The notes beneath the pieces were generated by a model. That model was not told where the DNA came from. It searched no databases and worked only from the letters and a program-made list of their open reading frames with translations. From Porphyromonadaceae bacterium FC4 (GTDB lineage Bacteria > Bacteroidota > Bacteroidia > Bacteroidales > Porphyromonadaceae): a stretch of DNA of 64,000 nt. The DNA is taken from contig LT635553.1 of assembly GCA_900120395.1 (NCBI GenBank), positions 1,036,254 through 1,100,253 of the forward strand, in the 5' to 3' direction. The position numbers were made by a program, and so were the translations under genes. Below, piece after piece: positions 38,331 through 46,531 of the stretch (positions are counted from its first letter, which is position 1; the number at the start of each line of letters is the position of its first letter).

Positions 38331-39239
38331 TTAGTTTACCCGGAATGTCTCATCTCCAGATTCGAAATATCTGCAAATCTGTTCTGCAGCAGCCACTCCG
38401 GCATTGATATTTGCTTCAGCAGTCTGTGCTCCCATTTTTTTAGGAGTTGTAAAATAACGCCCTTCAAGCTTGCTGAATTCTTCATCCTTATCCGGTTTGA
38501 GGTCAGTAACAAACTTAATGTCTGGACGTTCATTCATTATTTTAAGAAGGTCATCTTCGTTGATCACCTCCTTGCGAGCACTGTTTACTAGAATAGCCCC
38601 CTCTGGTAGGAGTTTTAGTAGTTCATAGTTAATAGACTTCGCCGTTTTGTCATTTGATGGGATGTGTAGAGAAATAACATCACAGGTTTTATACAGCTCT
38701 TCTGTTGAATTCAAGCGAGTTACTCCTGGTTCGTCCTCTTTGGATCTGCGGTAGGAGTAGACTTGCATGCCAAATCCATTTCCTATTCTTGCTACGTTTT
38801 GCCCCACATGCCCCATGCCATGGATTCCAAGTTTTCGATCCTTCAGCTCTCCTCCAGACTTTCCGTTGTAGAAGTTCCGCACAGCCATTACTGCTAGCCC
38901 AAATACTAACTCAGCCACAGCATTAGAGTTTTGTCCTGGCGTGTTCTCACATACTACGTTTTTCTTAGCTGCGTATGTTGTGTCTAGGTTATCGTACCCA
39001 GCGCCTGCGCGTACGACAATCTTGAGGTTCTTAGCTGCATCCAAAACTTCTTGGTCTACCTTGTCAGAGCGTACAATCAGTGCGTCTACGTCCTTGACGG
39101 CATCCAAAAGCTGAGCCTTGTCTGTATACTTTTCAAGTAGGATAAGCTCATGCCCATTCTTTTCAACAACGTCTTTGATTTTCTTTACGGCAACAGGGGA
39201 AAAAGGCTTCTCAGTAGCTACAAGTATTTTTTTTGACAT
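38331..39239 (-). CDS. serA: D-3-phosphoglycerate dehydrogenase, short type
   Basis: The first step of serine synthesis. At 302 residues it lacks the C-terminal ACT and intervening domains, so serine feedback inhibition through ACT is not expected. The NAD fold has GIHGMGHVGQNVARIG, and the substrate Arg lies in LVNSARKEVINEDDLL. The usual catalytic PHxGA is replaced by PKKMGAQTAEAN; this change is normal in Bacteroidetes short SerA proteins. It lies downstream of serC after a strong hairpin that may act as an attenuator. Confidence 0.92.
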   Translation of the reverse strand: MSKKILVATEKPFSPVAVKKIKDVVEKNGHELILLEKYTDKAQLLDAVKDVDALIVRSDKVDQEVLDAAKNLKIVVRAGAGYDNLDTTYAAKKNVVCENTPGQNSNAVAELVFGLAVMAVRNFYNGKSGGELKDRKLGIHGMGHVGQNVARIGNGFGMQVYSYRRSKEDEPGVTRLNSTEELYKTCDVISLHIPSNDKTAKSINYELLKLLPEGAILVNSARKEVINEDDLLKIMNERPDIKFVTDLKPDKDEEFSKLEGRYFTTPKKMGAQTAEANINAGVAAAEQICRYFESGDETFRVN

Positions 39240-39283
39240 GGTGATAATAGTATTAGTAAATGTGATGGTATATGTACAGCTTC

Positions 39284-39352
39284 AAAAAAGCCCCCGACCA
39301 TGCAGTTTGAGATACCAAAAGGACTTTTGATATGCTGTTGCATGCTCGGGGG
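39284..39352 (-). terminator. Terminator or attenuator between serC and serA
   Basis: On the minus strand: stem CCCCCGAGCATGCA / TGCATGGTCGGGGG (one mismatch), an inner hairpin CAAAAG-TC-CTTTTG, then GCTTTTTT. It is a complete intrinsic terminator, yet it sits inside the serC-serA-DUF1015 run, 45 bp before serA. Confidence 0.75.
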
Positions 39353-39370
39353 ATAAAACTTCTTTAGTTA

Positions 39371-40435
39371 TTAGATCTTCTTTTCAAAGTCCTTCATTAC
39401 TTTGACTAGGTCGCGCACACCTTCAATGTCCATGGCATTGTAAATAGATGCACGGAACCCACCTACTGAGCGGTGTCCCTTGATTGCGGACATACCACGA
39501 GAGGTCGCAAACTCTAAGAACTCAGCTTCTTTCTCCTTGTATTCGTCTTTCATGACGAAGCAAACATTCATGATGGAGCGACTGTCTTTCTCTGCAGTGC
39601 CTCGGAAGATCTTTGATTCGTCAATAGCTGCGTACAGTTCTTTTGCTTTTTGTTCGTTGAGTTTCTCTATTTCCTTCACACCACCAAGCTCCTTATACCA
39701 CTTGAGTGTTTGAAGTGCTACATAGATTGGGAAGACGGGAGGAGTGTTGAACATGCTCCCCTTATCTACATGTGTCTGGTAGTTGAGCATTGTCGGAAGT
39801 GGACGATCCACCTTTCCAAGTGCATCTTTCTTTACGATAACGAATGTAACTCCGGCGGCAGCTAGGTTCTTCTGAGCACCACCATATACGCAAATATATT
39901 TGCTGAAGTCAATCTCACGAGTAAAGATATCAGAAGACATATCTGAGATCAAGGGGACTTTGCAGTCTGGATCGTAGCGGATCTCTGTACCGTAGATAGT
40001 ATTATTGGACGTATAGTGGAAGTAATCCACATCTTCGGGAACGGTAAACTCAGGGATGTGCGAGTAGTTGTCTGCCTTTGAGCTTGCTACAACTTCTACC
40101 TCACCCACTAGTTTGGCCTCTTTGATTGCTTTGCTTGACCATGATCCGGTATCAAGGTACGCTGCTTTTGTCTTAAGAAAGTTCAGAGCAGATTGATAAA
40201 ACTGAAGACTTGCTCCTCCCCCCAAGAAGAGGACCTCATGTGTGTCAGGGATATTGAGTAGCTCCTTGAAGAGTGCTTGAGTCTCGTCCATGACTGCTAC
40301 AAAAGGTTTACCTCTGTGGGAAACCTCAATGAGAGACAGCCCTGTGTCTGCAAAGTTTAGGACAGCTTCTGCTGATTTCTTGATGACTCCCTCGTTAAGA
40401 ATTGAAGGACCTGCTGAAAAGTTGCGTATTTTCAT
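39371..40435 (-). CDS. serC: Phosphoserine aminotransferase
   Basis: The second step of serine synthesis (3-phosphohydroxypyruvate to phosphoserine) and possibly of pyridoxal phosphate synthesis. A 354-residue fold type I aminotransferase with [14 protein letters not shown] at the N-terminus, [10 protein letters not shown] at the phosphate site, and the PLP Lys in [15 protein letters not shown] (about residue 192). [15 protein letters not shown] near the end is a family hallmark. A possible -7 box TATCTTTA lies at 40498-40505. Confidence 0.95.
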   Translation of the reverse strand: MKIRNFSAGPSILNEGVIKKSAEAVLNFADTGLSLIEVSHRGKPFVAVMDETQALFKELLNIPDTHEVLFLGGGASLQFYQSALNFLKTKAAYLDTGSWSSKAIKEAKLVGEVEVVASSKADNYSHIPEFTVPEDVDYFHYTSNNTIYGTEIRYDPDCKVPLISDMSSDIFTREIDFSKYICVYGGAQKNLAAAGVTFVIVKKDALGKVDRPLPTMLNYQTHVDKGSMFNTPPVFPIYVALQTLKWYKELGGVKEIEKLNEQKAKELYAAIDESKIFRGTAEKDSRSIMNVCFVMKDEYKEKEAEFLEFATSRGMSAIKGHRSVGGFRASIYNAMDIEGVRDLVKVMKDFEKKI

Positions 40436-40531
40436 GTTAAGTGTTATTGATTAAGTTTAAATAGTGGTTTAATGGTTACTTCTTTCAACTGGTGTCCTAA
40501 AGATACCCAATTTTCCCATATGCTATAGTAT

Positions 40532-41824
40532 TTATTGTCGTTTTTGTGTCGTTTCGTAAAGTCGCTGCTTTAGTCTGTCCTCTGCCGGATTATCTTGACT
40601 CTCCCAAAACGTCGTGCCCATTATTTCCTTTGGCAGGTATTCTTGATCGGTGTAGTGCATCTTGTAGTCATGTGGATACTTGTATTCTTTTCCGTACCCA
40701 AGTTCTTCCATAAGTTTAGTGGGAGCATTTCTTAGGTGCAAAGGAACAGGGTAGGGGGGCGTCTTTTGTACAAAAGAAATGGCGGTATTTATCGCGTTGT
40801 ATGCACTGTTGCTTTTAGGAGATACGGCAAGGTAGATTGTCGCTTCTGCAAGGGGGATGCGTCCCTCGGGCCATCCGATTTTGTGAACTGCGTCAAATGC
40901 AGCGTTGGCAATCAAAAGCGCATTGGGGTTTGCAAGCCCTATATCTTCCGAAGCAGAAATAACCAGTCTGCGTGCTATGAACTCCGGGTCTTCTCCTCCT
41001 TCGATCATTCTGGCCAGCCAGTAAATAGCCGCATCCGGATCACTACCTCGTATGCTTTTGATGAAAGCGGAGATGATATCGTAGTGTAGCTCACCACCCT
41101 TGTCATATGCAGCGAGATTCTGCTGCAGCTCTTCTGTGACGGTATGGTTATTGATCAAGACGTGCTTGCTCTCGATAGCATCGGACGTGGAGGCAAGTAT
41201 CTCAATGATGTTGAGCAGTCTGCGAGCATCTCCTCCGGATGCGGCGAATAAGGCATCGGTCTCCTCTATTTCAAAGGATAGTTCTCTAAGAATGACATCA
41301 TTCGTAATAGCACGATGCAAAAGCTTGCTAAGACCATTTGCATCCAATGAGTTTAGTACAAACACTCTGCAACGAGAGAGCAGTGGTCGGATGACTTCGA
41401 AGGATGGGTTCTCGGTAGTTGCACCTATCAGAGTCACGACACCCCTTTCTACAGCATGTAGGAGTGAGTCTTGTTGAGCTTTGCTGAAGCGATGAATCTC
41501 ATCAATAAAGAGGATCGGAGTCCCCTGAGTGAAAAGTCCGGTACGTTCTTTCTCAGCCTGGTCAATGACTTCCCGTACATCCTTCACTCCGGAGTTGACA
41601 GCGCTGAGCTGGTAAAAAGGGACTTTTATTTGCTGTGAGATTATGTGTGCCAGGGTGGTTTTGCCCACACCGGGTGGTCCCCAGAGAATAAATGACCTGA
41701 GTACTCCGGAGGATAGCATCTCATAGAGCGGAGCACCCGGACGTACCAAGTGATCCTGACCGTAATAGTCTTCTAGGCTCTTAGGTCTCAGTCGTTCCGC
41801 TAATGGAGGGAGGAGCTGTGTCAT
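40532..41824 (-). CDS. rarA: Replication-associated recombination protein A
   Basis: An AAA+ ATPase of 430 residues (MgsA/WRNIP1 family) that acts at stalled forks. Walker A is in LWGPPGVGKTTLAHII, Walker B in ILFIDEIHRFSKAQQDSLL, sensor 1 in TLIGATTENPSFEV, and the C-terminal tetramer domain has HYDIISAFIKSIRGSDPDAA and YWLARMIEGGEDP. Its ATG overlaps the upstream gene by 4 bp. Confidence 0.95.
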   Translation of the reverse strand: MTQLLPPLAERLRPKSLEDYYGQDHLVRPGAPLYEMLSSGVLRSFILWGPPGVGKTTLAHIISQQIKVPFYQLSAVNSGVKDVREVIDQAEKERTGLFTQGTPILFIDEIHRFSKAQQDSLLHAVERGVVTLIGATTENPSFEVIRPLLSRCRVFVLNSLDANGLSKLLHRAITNDVILRELSFEIEETDALFAASGGDARRLLNIIEILASTSDAIESKHVLINNHTVTEELQQNLAAYDKGGELHYDIISAFIKSIRGSDPDAAIYWLARMIEGGEDPEFIARRLVISASEDIGLANPNALLIANAAFDAVHKIGWPEGRIPLAEATIYLAVSPKSNSAYNAINTAISFVQKTPPYPVPLHLRNAPTKLMEELGYGKEYKYPHDYKMHYTDQEYLPKEIMGTTFWESQDNPAEDRLKQRLYETTQKRQ

Positions 41825-43278
41825 AGTTTGCTAATATCCGGTGTGTCATCACTCTTTCCCTTGGATATTGCAGCTTCTGCCTCTCCTTTCCTTGCTTCCA
41901 AAATAGAGTGTTGAGTCTTGAGTAGATGGGGGTGTTCCGGCTCTACTTCAAGTCCTTGTGTCGTCGCATCTAACGCCTTGTCGAGCTCTCCAAGTCGCAA
42001 GTAGCTCTGAGCAGCTTTGTTTAGATAGAAGACATATTGGGCGAGTTCACCGGTCCTGCCACATTCCGTGATGATTTGCTCCACAATATCTATATGGCTC
42101 AAATAAGCTCCGAGTGCAAAGTAAAAGTTCTCTAGAGTAAATAGGGTGCTTTGGTTCTGGGGAAGGTTGTTTTCGTACTCCTTCATGAAGTTCAGCGCCT
42201 CTGCTTGTACTTTTTTGCGCTCCCCCGGACTTTCAGAGCCGGCGTATAGCGTGATGTATGCTTGAGCAATATCCTTGATGCAGCTTGCTTTTCGATAGCC
42301 ACTATCTAGTGCTGTCTGAAATGCTTGTATTGCACCCCGTTGGTCTTTTCCTGCGAGCATACGCTTGCCCTCCTTGTAGTAGGCATACATGTCGGACACT
42401 TCATCACGAGTACTACCTACTTCTCCGGTGTAGGAGCCTTCGCTACCGGTTGCTTGAAAGGAAGCCAACAGAGTTTGTGCGGTGATGTTTTCCGGAAAGA
42501 CTTGTAGAATCATTTCTACCACCGACTTGGCGTTTTGGAGATCTTCTGCTACTACTAGAGACTTGATCAAAGTTGTTAGCTGTGCAATTGTTGCCGGACG
42601 GTGGATGCACTTTGCCGCAACACCCTTTTTATTGGTTGATCGTAAATAGATAACCTCTACGTCTTTGCCCTGTAGATTCTTTAGCTCCGGGTCAATAAGG
42701 TCAAACTTGTTGAAGAAGTAGCGTTGACCGTCATGTAGGTCATCAATGAATCCAAAGTGAAAGCCGGGCTGTAGCTCAACTACTTTGCCCATCGGTTTTA
42801 TGAGTACCTCATCTTCGTCTCTCCGTGCATTTATTGTTTCTGAGAGTACGTTGAGCAAGCGCTCTTGTACGGCCTGGGCACGAGCTTTGTTTTCATCTCG
42901 TATCCTCCAGTTTTGGGCCAGGGTAGGGTCTCTGTGGGCGAGCTCGTCTAAGGGGATTTTGTCACCTGGTTTGAAGCGTCTAAAACCATCTTCTTGTGGC
43001 TCATTTGTTGAGAAGTTGGGTTTTGAGAAGAGTGGTTCGCTTGCTTCTTCCGGTCTGTTTTTTATTTTCCCCTTGTTCTTATTGCTGTATTTGTCACGTT
43101 GCTTTGCAGAAAAAGAAACAATAGCACCTGACTTCATACCTTCTATCTCGCCGGATAAGCTCCTGAGAACAACAAGACTGTCATCCACATGTACGAGGTA
43201 TCCGCTAATTCTACTTCCCGATCCCGCGATACTGAGGTAGTCTCCCTCTTTGAAGTTGTTTTTTATGTAATCAATCAT
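41821..43278 (-). CDS. Cold-shock-like domain plus TPR protein (uncharacterised)
   Basis: A 485-residue protein that I do not recognise by name. N-terminal residues 8-57 read like a small beta-barrel (EGDYLSIAGSGSRISGYLVHVDD). Residues 164-227 resemble a cold-shock OB-fold: GKVVELQPGFHFGFIDD, then YFFNKFDLI and a basic strand. The C-terminal 230 residues look like tetratricopeptide helices (RGAIQAFQTALDSGYRKAS, YLRLGELDKALDATTQGL). A nucleic-acid-binding adaptor is plausible. It overlaps rarA by 4 bp (ATGA), so it may serve fork repair. The promoter -7 box is at 43355-43362. Confidence 0.65.
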   Translation of the reverse strand: MIDYIKNNFKEGDYLSIAGSGSRISGYLVHVDDSLVVLRSLSGEIEGMKSGAIVSFSAKQRDKYSNKNKGKIKNRPEEASEPLFSKPNFSTNEPQEDGFRRFKPGDKIPLDELAHRDPTLAQNWRIRDENKARAQAVQERLLNVLSETINARRDEDEVLIKPMGKVVELQPGFHFGFIDDLHDGQRYFFNKFDLIDPELKNLQGKDVEVIYLRSTNKKGVAAKCIHRPATIAQLTTLIKSLVVAEDLQNAKSVVEMILQVFPENITAQTLLASFQATGSEGSYTGEVGSTRDEVSDMYAYYKEGKRMLAGKDQRGAIQAFQTALDSGYRKASCIKDIAQAYITLYAGSESPGERKKVQAEALNFMKEYENNLPQNQSTLFTLENFYFALGAYLSHIDIVEQIITECGRTGELAQYVFYLNKAAQSYLRLGELDKALDATTQGLEVEPEHPHLLKTQHSILEARKGEAEAAISKGKSDDTPDISKL

Positions 43279-43354
43279 GGTGTATTTTACTTCGTTAGTC
43301 TGTCACTATCAAGTTGCCTGTAGTGTTAGATCCACTTTACAGATGTGACCTATA

Positions 43355-43362
43355 CAAATATA
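43355..43362 (-). promoter_or_regulatory. Promoter -7 box for the CSD/TPR-rarA unit
   Basis: Minus strand TATATTTG; RNA would start near 43349, about 70 nt before the start codon. Confidence 0.6.
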
Positions 43363-43524
43363 GTGTTTCTTCGGTTTTTTTCCTAATTTCAGGGCTGTCG
43401 TCCCAGACCCTCCGCCTGTTAGAAAAAGATGAATCGGACTATCGAGCCGAAAGATGGTGTCGGAATTCGGAGTGGGGCGAATAACTCACCCCCTGTACAT
43501 CGTGATGACCACCTAGGTAGGAGT

Positions 43525-43668
43525 GTCAACTTTTTTCAGTACACGTCACTGCTGTAGAGGAAGTTACCTAGAGGTAAAAAGTTTCCTACTGGGAACCCTT
43601 CTCTTCTATCCGTCAAATCATCTTCTTTCCTACTGGAAACAGGTCGCTTCTATCCGTCAAATTTTTTG
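43525..43668 (+). repeat. Dispersed hairpin repeat, copy 7, with inverted flank
   Basis: Core at 43575-43668, plus orientation, TACT loops; the first stem has a G-T pair (GTTTCC...GGGAAC). Upstream at 43527-43552 lies the reverse complement of the left flank seen at 21.4 and 36.8 kb (CTTTTTTCAGTACACGTCAC). The right flank TTTTTTGCACAGATCCGGAG matches copies 2 and 9. The locus therefore looks like a head-to-head rearranged pair. It lies between divergent genes. Confidence 0.85.
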
Positions 43669-43753
43669 CACAGATCCGGAGAAGGTGAATCGCTGGAATT
43701 CTGTACAGCCGTTAATAATGACATGCTCGTACAAGCTACTGCTGTTTTTTTAT

Positions 43754-43761
43754 TAGATTTG
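43754..43761 (+). promoter_or_regulatory. hpt promoter -7 box
   Basis: TAGATTTG, 40 bp before the hpt ATG. It fits TAnnTTTG. Confidence 0.6.
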
Positions 43762-43800
43762 CAAAGAAGTTTCGTATAAACATCGACAAGTTTAGAATAA

Positions 43801-44343
43801 ATGGAAACAGTGCATATTGACGAGCTGACATTTAAGCTCTACTTATCGGAGGATCAGATCGTTCCTGAGATAAAGAGAGTAGCTCAAGAGATCGAGCGGG
43901 ATCTGTCGGAGGACGACCCTCTGTTTATTTGTATATTAAATGGAGCGTATATGTTTTCGTCTGATCTCTCGAAGCAGTTTCAAAAACCCTATGAGCTGTC
44001 TTTTGCAAAATACTCCAGCTATAGCGGACTAAGCTCTACCGGAGTACTGCAAGAAGTAATGAGGCCTCAAGCTGATGTCAAAGATCGAGTGGTAGTGATA
44101 CTAGAGGATCTGATTGACTCCGGCTTCACGCTGACCGAGGTGGTAAAGCTATACAAGCAGAGAGGGGCAAAAGATGTAAAGATAGCTGTAATGCTCTCTA
44201 AGCCTGACGCCCATAAAGATTGTGCCGTAAAGCCGGACTATGTGGGGCTGGAGATCCCCAATGACTTTATCGTAGGACGGGGACTAGACTACTGTGGTAG
44301 AGGACGCATGTATAGGGATATCTACATAAAGGTGGATGAGTAA
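43801..44343 (+). CDS. hpt: Hypoxanthine phosphoribosyltransferase
   Basis: Salvages hypoxanthine or guanine with PRPP. A 180-residue protein with the PRPP motif VVILEDLIDSGFTL (about residues 97-110) and C-terminal PDYVGLEIPNDFIVGRGLDY. The FICILNGAYMFSSDL segment matches the base-binding loop. It starts a plus-strand run with adk and obgE, an order common in Bacteroidetes. adk starts 23 bp later. Confidence 0.94.
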   Translation: METVHIDELTFKLYLSEDQIVPEIKRVAQEIERDLSEDDPLFICILNGAYMFSSDLSKQFQKPYELSFAKYSSYSGLSSTGVLQEVMRPQADVKDRVVVILEDLIDSGFTLTEVVKLYKQRGAKDVKIAVMLSKPDAHKDCAVKPDYVGLEIPNDFIVGRGLDYCGRGRMYRDIYIKVDE

Positions 44344-44366
44344 CAAGCCAAAAGAAAATATATAAA

Positions 44367-44939
44367 ATGCTGAACGTTATTATTTTTGGAGCGCCTGGGT
44401 CTGGAAAAGGTACCCAGAGTGCAGTCGTGAAGGAACACTATAACCTAGAGCATATCTCCACAGGAGACATGCTTAGGAGCGAGATAAAAAAAGGAAGTCC
44501 AATAGGTAAAAAAGCAGACTCACTGATAGCCAATGGACAACTGGTCCCAGATGAAGTCATTGTTGAGATGATGGAAAATCGCATGGACGAGCTGTCAGGA
44601 AAGTCAGGAGTGATCTTTGACGGATTTCCGCGCACCGTAGAACAAGCAAAGGCTCTTGAAGAGATGCTTGAGAAAAGAGGACAGTCTGTGACCCTCCTGA
44701 TTGAGCTAAGCGTGGAAGAAAAGGAGCTGGTACAGAGGATTCTCGAGCGGGGTAAGGTATCCCATCGTGCCGATGATAATGAAGACTCTGTACGCAATCG
44801 GCTACAGGTGTACCACAGTGAGACCGAGCCGGTCATCAACTATTTTGCACAACAGGATAAGTACATCTCTGTGGATGGTATGGGGGAAATATCAGAGATA
44901 ACGGAAAGAATCATTCACGCTATTGATGCCAATAAATAA
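44367..44939 (+). CDS. adk: Adenylate kinase, short-lid form
   Basis: Interconverts ATP+AMP and 2 ADP. The P-loop IFGAPGSGKGTQS is at residues 6-18, the AMP motif is HISTGDMLR, and GFPRTVEQA lies in the core. The lid is only RILERGKVSHRADDNED, with no zinc cysteines, which is why the protein is 190 rather than about 215 residues. obgE begins 6 bp after its stop. Confidence 0.96.
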   Translation: MLNVIIFGAPGSGKGTQSAVVKEHYNLEHISTGDMLRSEIKKGSPIGKKADSLIANGQLVPDEVIVEMMENRMDELSGKSGVIFDGFPRTVEQAKALEEMLEKRGQSVTLLIELSVEEKELVQRILERGKVSHRADDNEDSVRNRLQVYHSETEPVINYFAQQDKYISVDGMGEISEITERIIHAIDANK

Positions 44940-44945
44940 GGTCCA

Positions 44946-46073
44946 ATGAGTGAGAGTAACTTCGTAGATTATGTGAAAATCTACTGCCGATCCGGTAGTG
45001 GAGGTGCCGGCTCACGACACTTCAGGCGTGAGAAGTTTGTACCAAAGGGCGGACCTGATGGTGGCAATGGAGGTCGCGGCGGTAATGTGTATCTACGTGG
45101 AAACCGACACTACTGGACCCTATTGCCCCTGCGCTATGACCGCCATATAATGGCGACTAATGGAGAGTCCGGAGGTACCAAAAAGTCGAGTGGAAAGGAT
45201 GGAGAGGATGTCTACATAGATGTCCCTCTTGGCACTGTGTGCTATAACGCCAATACAGGAGACTATATCTGCGAAGTAAAAGAAGATCAAGAAACCATCT
45301 TGTTGCTCAAAGGTGGAAGGGGAGGGCTTGGCAACTATAACTTTGCCACCTCAACCAATCAAGCTCCCCGCTACGCTCAGCCGGGGGAGCCTTACCAAGA
45401 GATGCATGTAGTCCTGCAACTCAAGATGCTGGCAGATGTTGGATTGGTGGGATTTCCCAATGCTGGGAAGTCTACCCTTATATCTGCAATCTCTGCGGCA
45501 AAGCCTAAGATCGCAGACTACCCGTTTACAACATTGGAGCCACAGCTGGGCATCGTTAATTATCGGGATGGACGTTCCTTTGTAATGGCAGACATTCCCG
45601 GAATTATCGAGGGTGCTTCTGAAGGAAAGGGGCTAGGGCTGAGGTTCCTAAGGCATATTGAGCGTAATTCAGTACTTCTTTTTCTCGTCCCTGCAGACTC
45701 GGATGATATTGCGAAAAGCTATCAGATCCTGCGTCATGAGTTGGAGCAATACAATCCCGACCTCTTGGATAAAAACCATATCCTGGGGATATCAAAAGCA
45801 GATCTCATAGATGACGAGCTGAAGGAACTGCTTATACCAACGTTGCCTAAAGATATCCCATACTGCTTCTTTTCGGCGGTCACTACAAAGGGACTCGTGG
45901 AGTTGAAGGATTTGATATGGAAGAGTATTACGGTAAACAACTTTCATGATGTATCACCTCTTGTACAGCAGAATATGCATGCTACACTTGTCGGAAGAAT
46001 GCTTGATGATACGGATGAGATGGAGACGGTTTACTACGAAGAGACGGAGTGCCTACCAGAAGATGAGGAGTGA
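44946..46073 (+). CDS. obgE: Obg-family GTPase
   Basis: An essential GTPase linked to 50S subunit assembly. The Gly-rich Obg fold occupies residues 1-160 (CRSGSGGAGSRHFRREKFVPKGG and GGNGGRGG). The G domain has G1 in GFPNAGKSTLI, the switch in DYPFTTLEPQLG, G3 in DIPGIIEGASEGKGLG, and G4 in SKADL. The length (375) is close to E. coli ObgE. No C-terminal OCT domain is seen; the tail is acidic instead. Confidence 0.96.
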   Translation: MSESNFVDYVKIYCRSGSGGAGSRHFRREKFVPKGGPDGGNGGRGGNVYLRGNRHYWTLLPLRYDRHIMATNGESGGTKKSSGKDGEDVYIDVPLGTVCYNANTGDYICEVKEDQETILLLKGGRGGLGNYNFATSTNQAPRYAQPGEPYQEMHVVLQLKMLADVGLVGFPNAGKSTLISAISAAKPKIADYPFTTLEPQLGIVNYRDGRSFVMADIPGIIEGASEGKGLGLRFLRHIERNSVLLFLVPADSDDIAKSYQILRHELEQYNPDLLDKNHILGISKADLIDDELKELLIPTLPKDIPYCFFSAVTTKGLVELKDLIWKSITVNNFHDVSPLVQQNMHATLVGRMLDDTDEMETVYYEETECLPEDEE

Positions 46074-46106
46074 AAACCGTAGTCAAAGTACCCCACCGTT
46101 CTTGAT

Positions 46107-46134
46107 TGTGCGTCAATAGTAATTAGTACTTTTG
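46107..46134 (+). promoter_or_regulatory. panD promoter
   Basis: TTG at 46107-46109 and TACTTTTG at 46127-46134, 17 bp apart. The start codon is 45 bp further on. Confidence 0.65.
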
Positions 46135-46178
46135 TGTATTATTAGTGAACCCATATTTTTATCTACATAATAACACAC

Positions 46179-46529
46179 ATGTTATTGCATATTCTTAAGT
46201 CAAAAATCCATCGGGTCCGTGTCACGGAAGCAAATCTGAACTACGTAGGTAGTATTACCCTTGATGAAAATTTGATGGATGCTGCCAATATTTTGACAAA
46301 TGAAAAGGTCCAAGTCCTCAACCTAAACAATGGGGAACGTATCGAGACCTACGCTATACCCGGAGAACGAGGAAGTGGAGTCGTATGCCTCAATGGAGCT
46401 GCCGCAAGACTCTTTCAGGTAGACGATATCGTCCTCATCATCTCCTACGCTATTGTGACTGAAGATGAAGCTCGCAGTTACGTGCCCAAAGTAATATTTC
46501 CTGACCTAGAGACCAACCAACCAAAGTAA
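46179..46529 (+). CDS. panD: Aspartate 1-decarboxylase proenzyme
   Basis: Makes beta-alanine for pantothenate and CoA. A 116-residue protein that self-cleaves at Gly24-Ser25 in NYVGSITLD to create the pyruvoyl group. Lys at residue 9 (SKIHR) and NGAAARL near 73-79 are the family residues. It is separated from argS by 2 bp and probably co-transcribed with it. Confidence 0.96.
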   Translation: MLLHILKSKIHRVRVTEANLNYVGSITLDENLMDAANILTNEKVQVLNLNNGERIETYAIPGERGSGVVCLNGAAARLFQVDDIVLIISYAIVTEDEARSYVPKVIFPDLETNQPK

Positions 46530-46531
46530 GA

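Noticed and set aside
38331-39239. SerA as an inactive dehydrogenase because PHxGA is replaced by PKKMGA
   Set aside because: The same change is usual in Bacteroidetes short SerA proteins and the gene sits in an intact serine operon.
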